DNA of 5,480 bases, from NCBI GenBank assembly GCA_937906765.1, contig CALCUV010000152.1, positions 1 through 5,480 of the forward strand, given 5' to 3'. The position numbers and the translations under genes were made by a program. This DNA is from an uncultured Prevotella sp. GTDB taxonomy: Bacteria; Bacteroidota; Bacteroidia; Bacteroidales; Bacteroidaceae. Below are positions 5,387-5,480 of this stretch, piece by piece. Each line of letters starts with the position of its first letter. The first letter of the stretch is position 1. The notes below the pieces were generated by a model. It made no database searches. It was not told where the DNA came from and worked only from the letters and a program-made list of their open reading frames with translations.

Positions 5387-5473
5387 TGAGGAGAGAGGAG
5401 TGAGGAGAGAGGAGTTTGCCATGCGGAACGACACTCCGGATGGCGCTACTAACTACTCTCTACTAACTACTCT
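5387..5473. repeat. Compound palindromic element: paired 14-mers around a hairpin
   Basis: The plus strand reads, in order: TGAGGAGAGAGGAG twice in perfect tandem (5387-5400, 5401-5414); three Ts; a hairpin of GCCATGCGGA (5418-5427), loop ACGACAC, and TCCGGATGGC (5435-5444), nine of ten pairs matching; one G; then CTACTAACTACTCT twice in perfect tandem (5446-5459, 5460-5473). The right pair is a near reverse complement of the left: over 22 bp (5394-5415) they agree at 18 positions and all four differences are G/T changes. The layout is 28-3-27-1-28 bp. There is no U-run after the hairpin on either strand, so it is not a standard terminator. No gene is seen from 5278 to the window end. Confidence 0.8.
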
Positions 5474-5480
5474 CTAATTT

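Noticed and set aside
5387..5473. Intrinsic terminator for a gene beyond the right edge
   Set aside because: The hairpin stem is suitable, but neither strand has a U-run directly after it, and the outer paired 14-mers are not explained by a terminator.

Overview
The window looks like a chromosomal segment of a Bacteroidales bacterium, most likely Prevotellaceae. The release factor 1 and PurM proteins match the Bacteroides/Prevotella forms closely by eye. No purine-rich Shine-Dalgarno runs precede the genes, and the exported proteins have Bacteroidetes-style signal peptides. This assignment rests on recollection of family sequences, not on a search.

Every gene I can support lies on the minus strand, so transcription runs from the right edge to the left. 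In that order they are: a LemA-family membrane protein split by a one-base frameshift (5277-4691); purM, a purine biosynthesis enzyme (4512-3343); an exported esterase of the esterase D / CE1-like alpha/beta-hydrolase fold (3310-2429); prfA, peptide chain release factor 1 (2288-1176); and a small lipoprotein of unknown function (1126-716). A noncoding stretch with a strong intrinsic terminator follows (about 564-521). Last is the 5' end of an exported protein with the start of a discoidin (F5/8 type C)-like domain (253-1), which runs off the left edge. The gaps purM-esterase (32 bp) and prfA-lipoprotein (49 bp) are short and hold no terminator, so purM through the lipoprotein could be one transcript ending at the terminator. 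purM and prfA are housekeeping genes often close together in Bacteroidetes; the esterase sits between them.

The unusual part is the intergenic DNA. Three leaders are built of short tandem repeats in strict register: a 7-bp array of 15 units before prfA (2326-2430), an 8-bp array of 13 units before purM (4519-4622), and a second 8-bp array of 11 units before lemA (5294-5381). All share a GGTTA/TAACC core, but the orientation relative to the gene differs. Right of the third array is a compound symmetrical element (5387-5473): two copies of a 14-mer, a 10-bp-stem hairpin, and two copies of another 14-mer that is nearly the reverse complement of the first. A further structured stretch at 565-715, between the lipoprotein gene and the terminator, resembles a dispersed intergenic repeat. 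I found no tRNA, rRNA, CRISPR array, insertion sequence or defence system. The best candidates for something undescribed are the leader arrays and the palindromic element.
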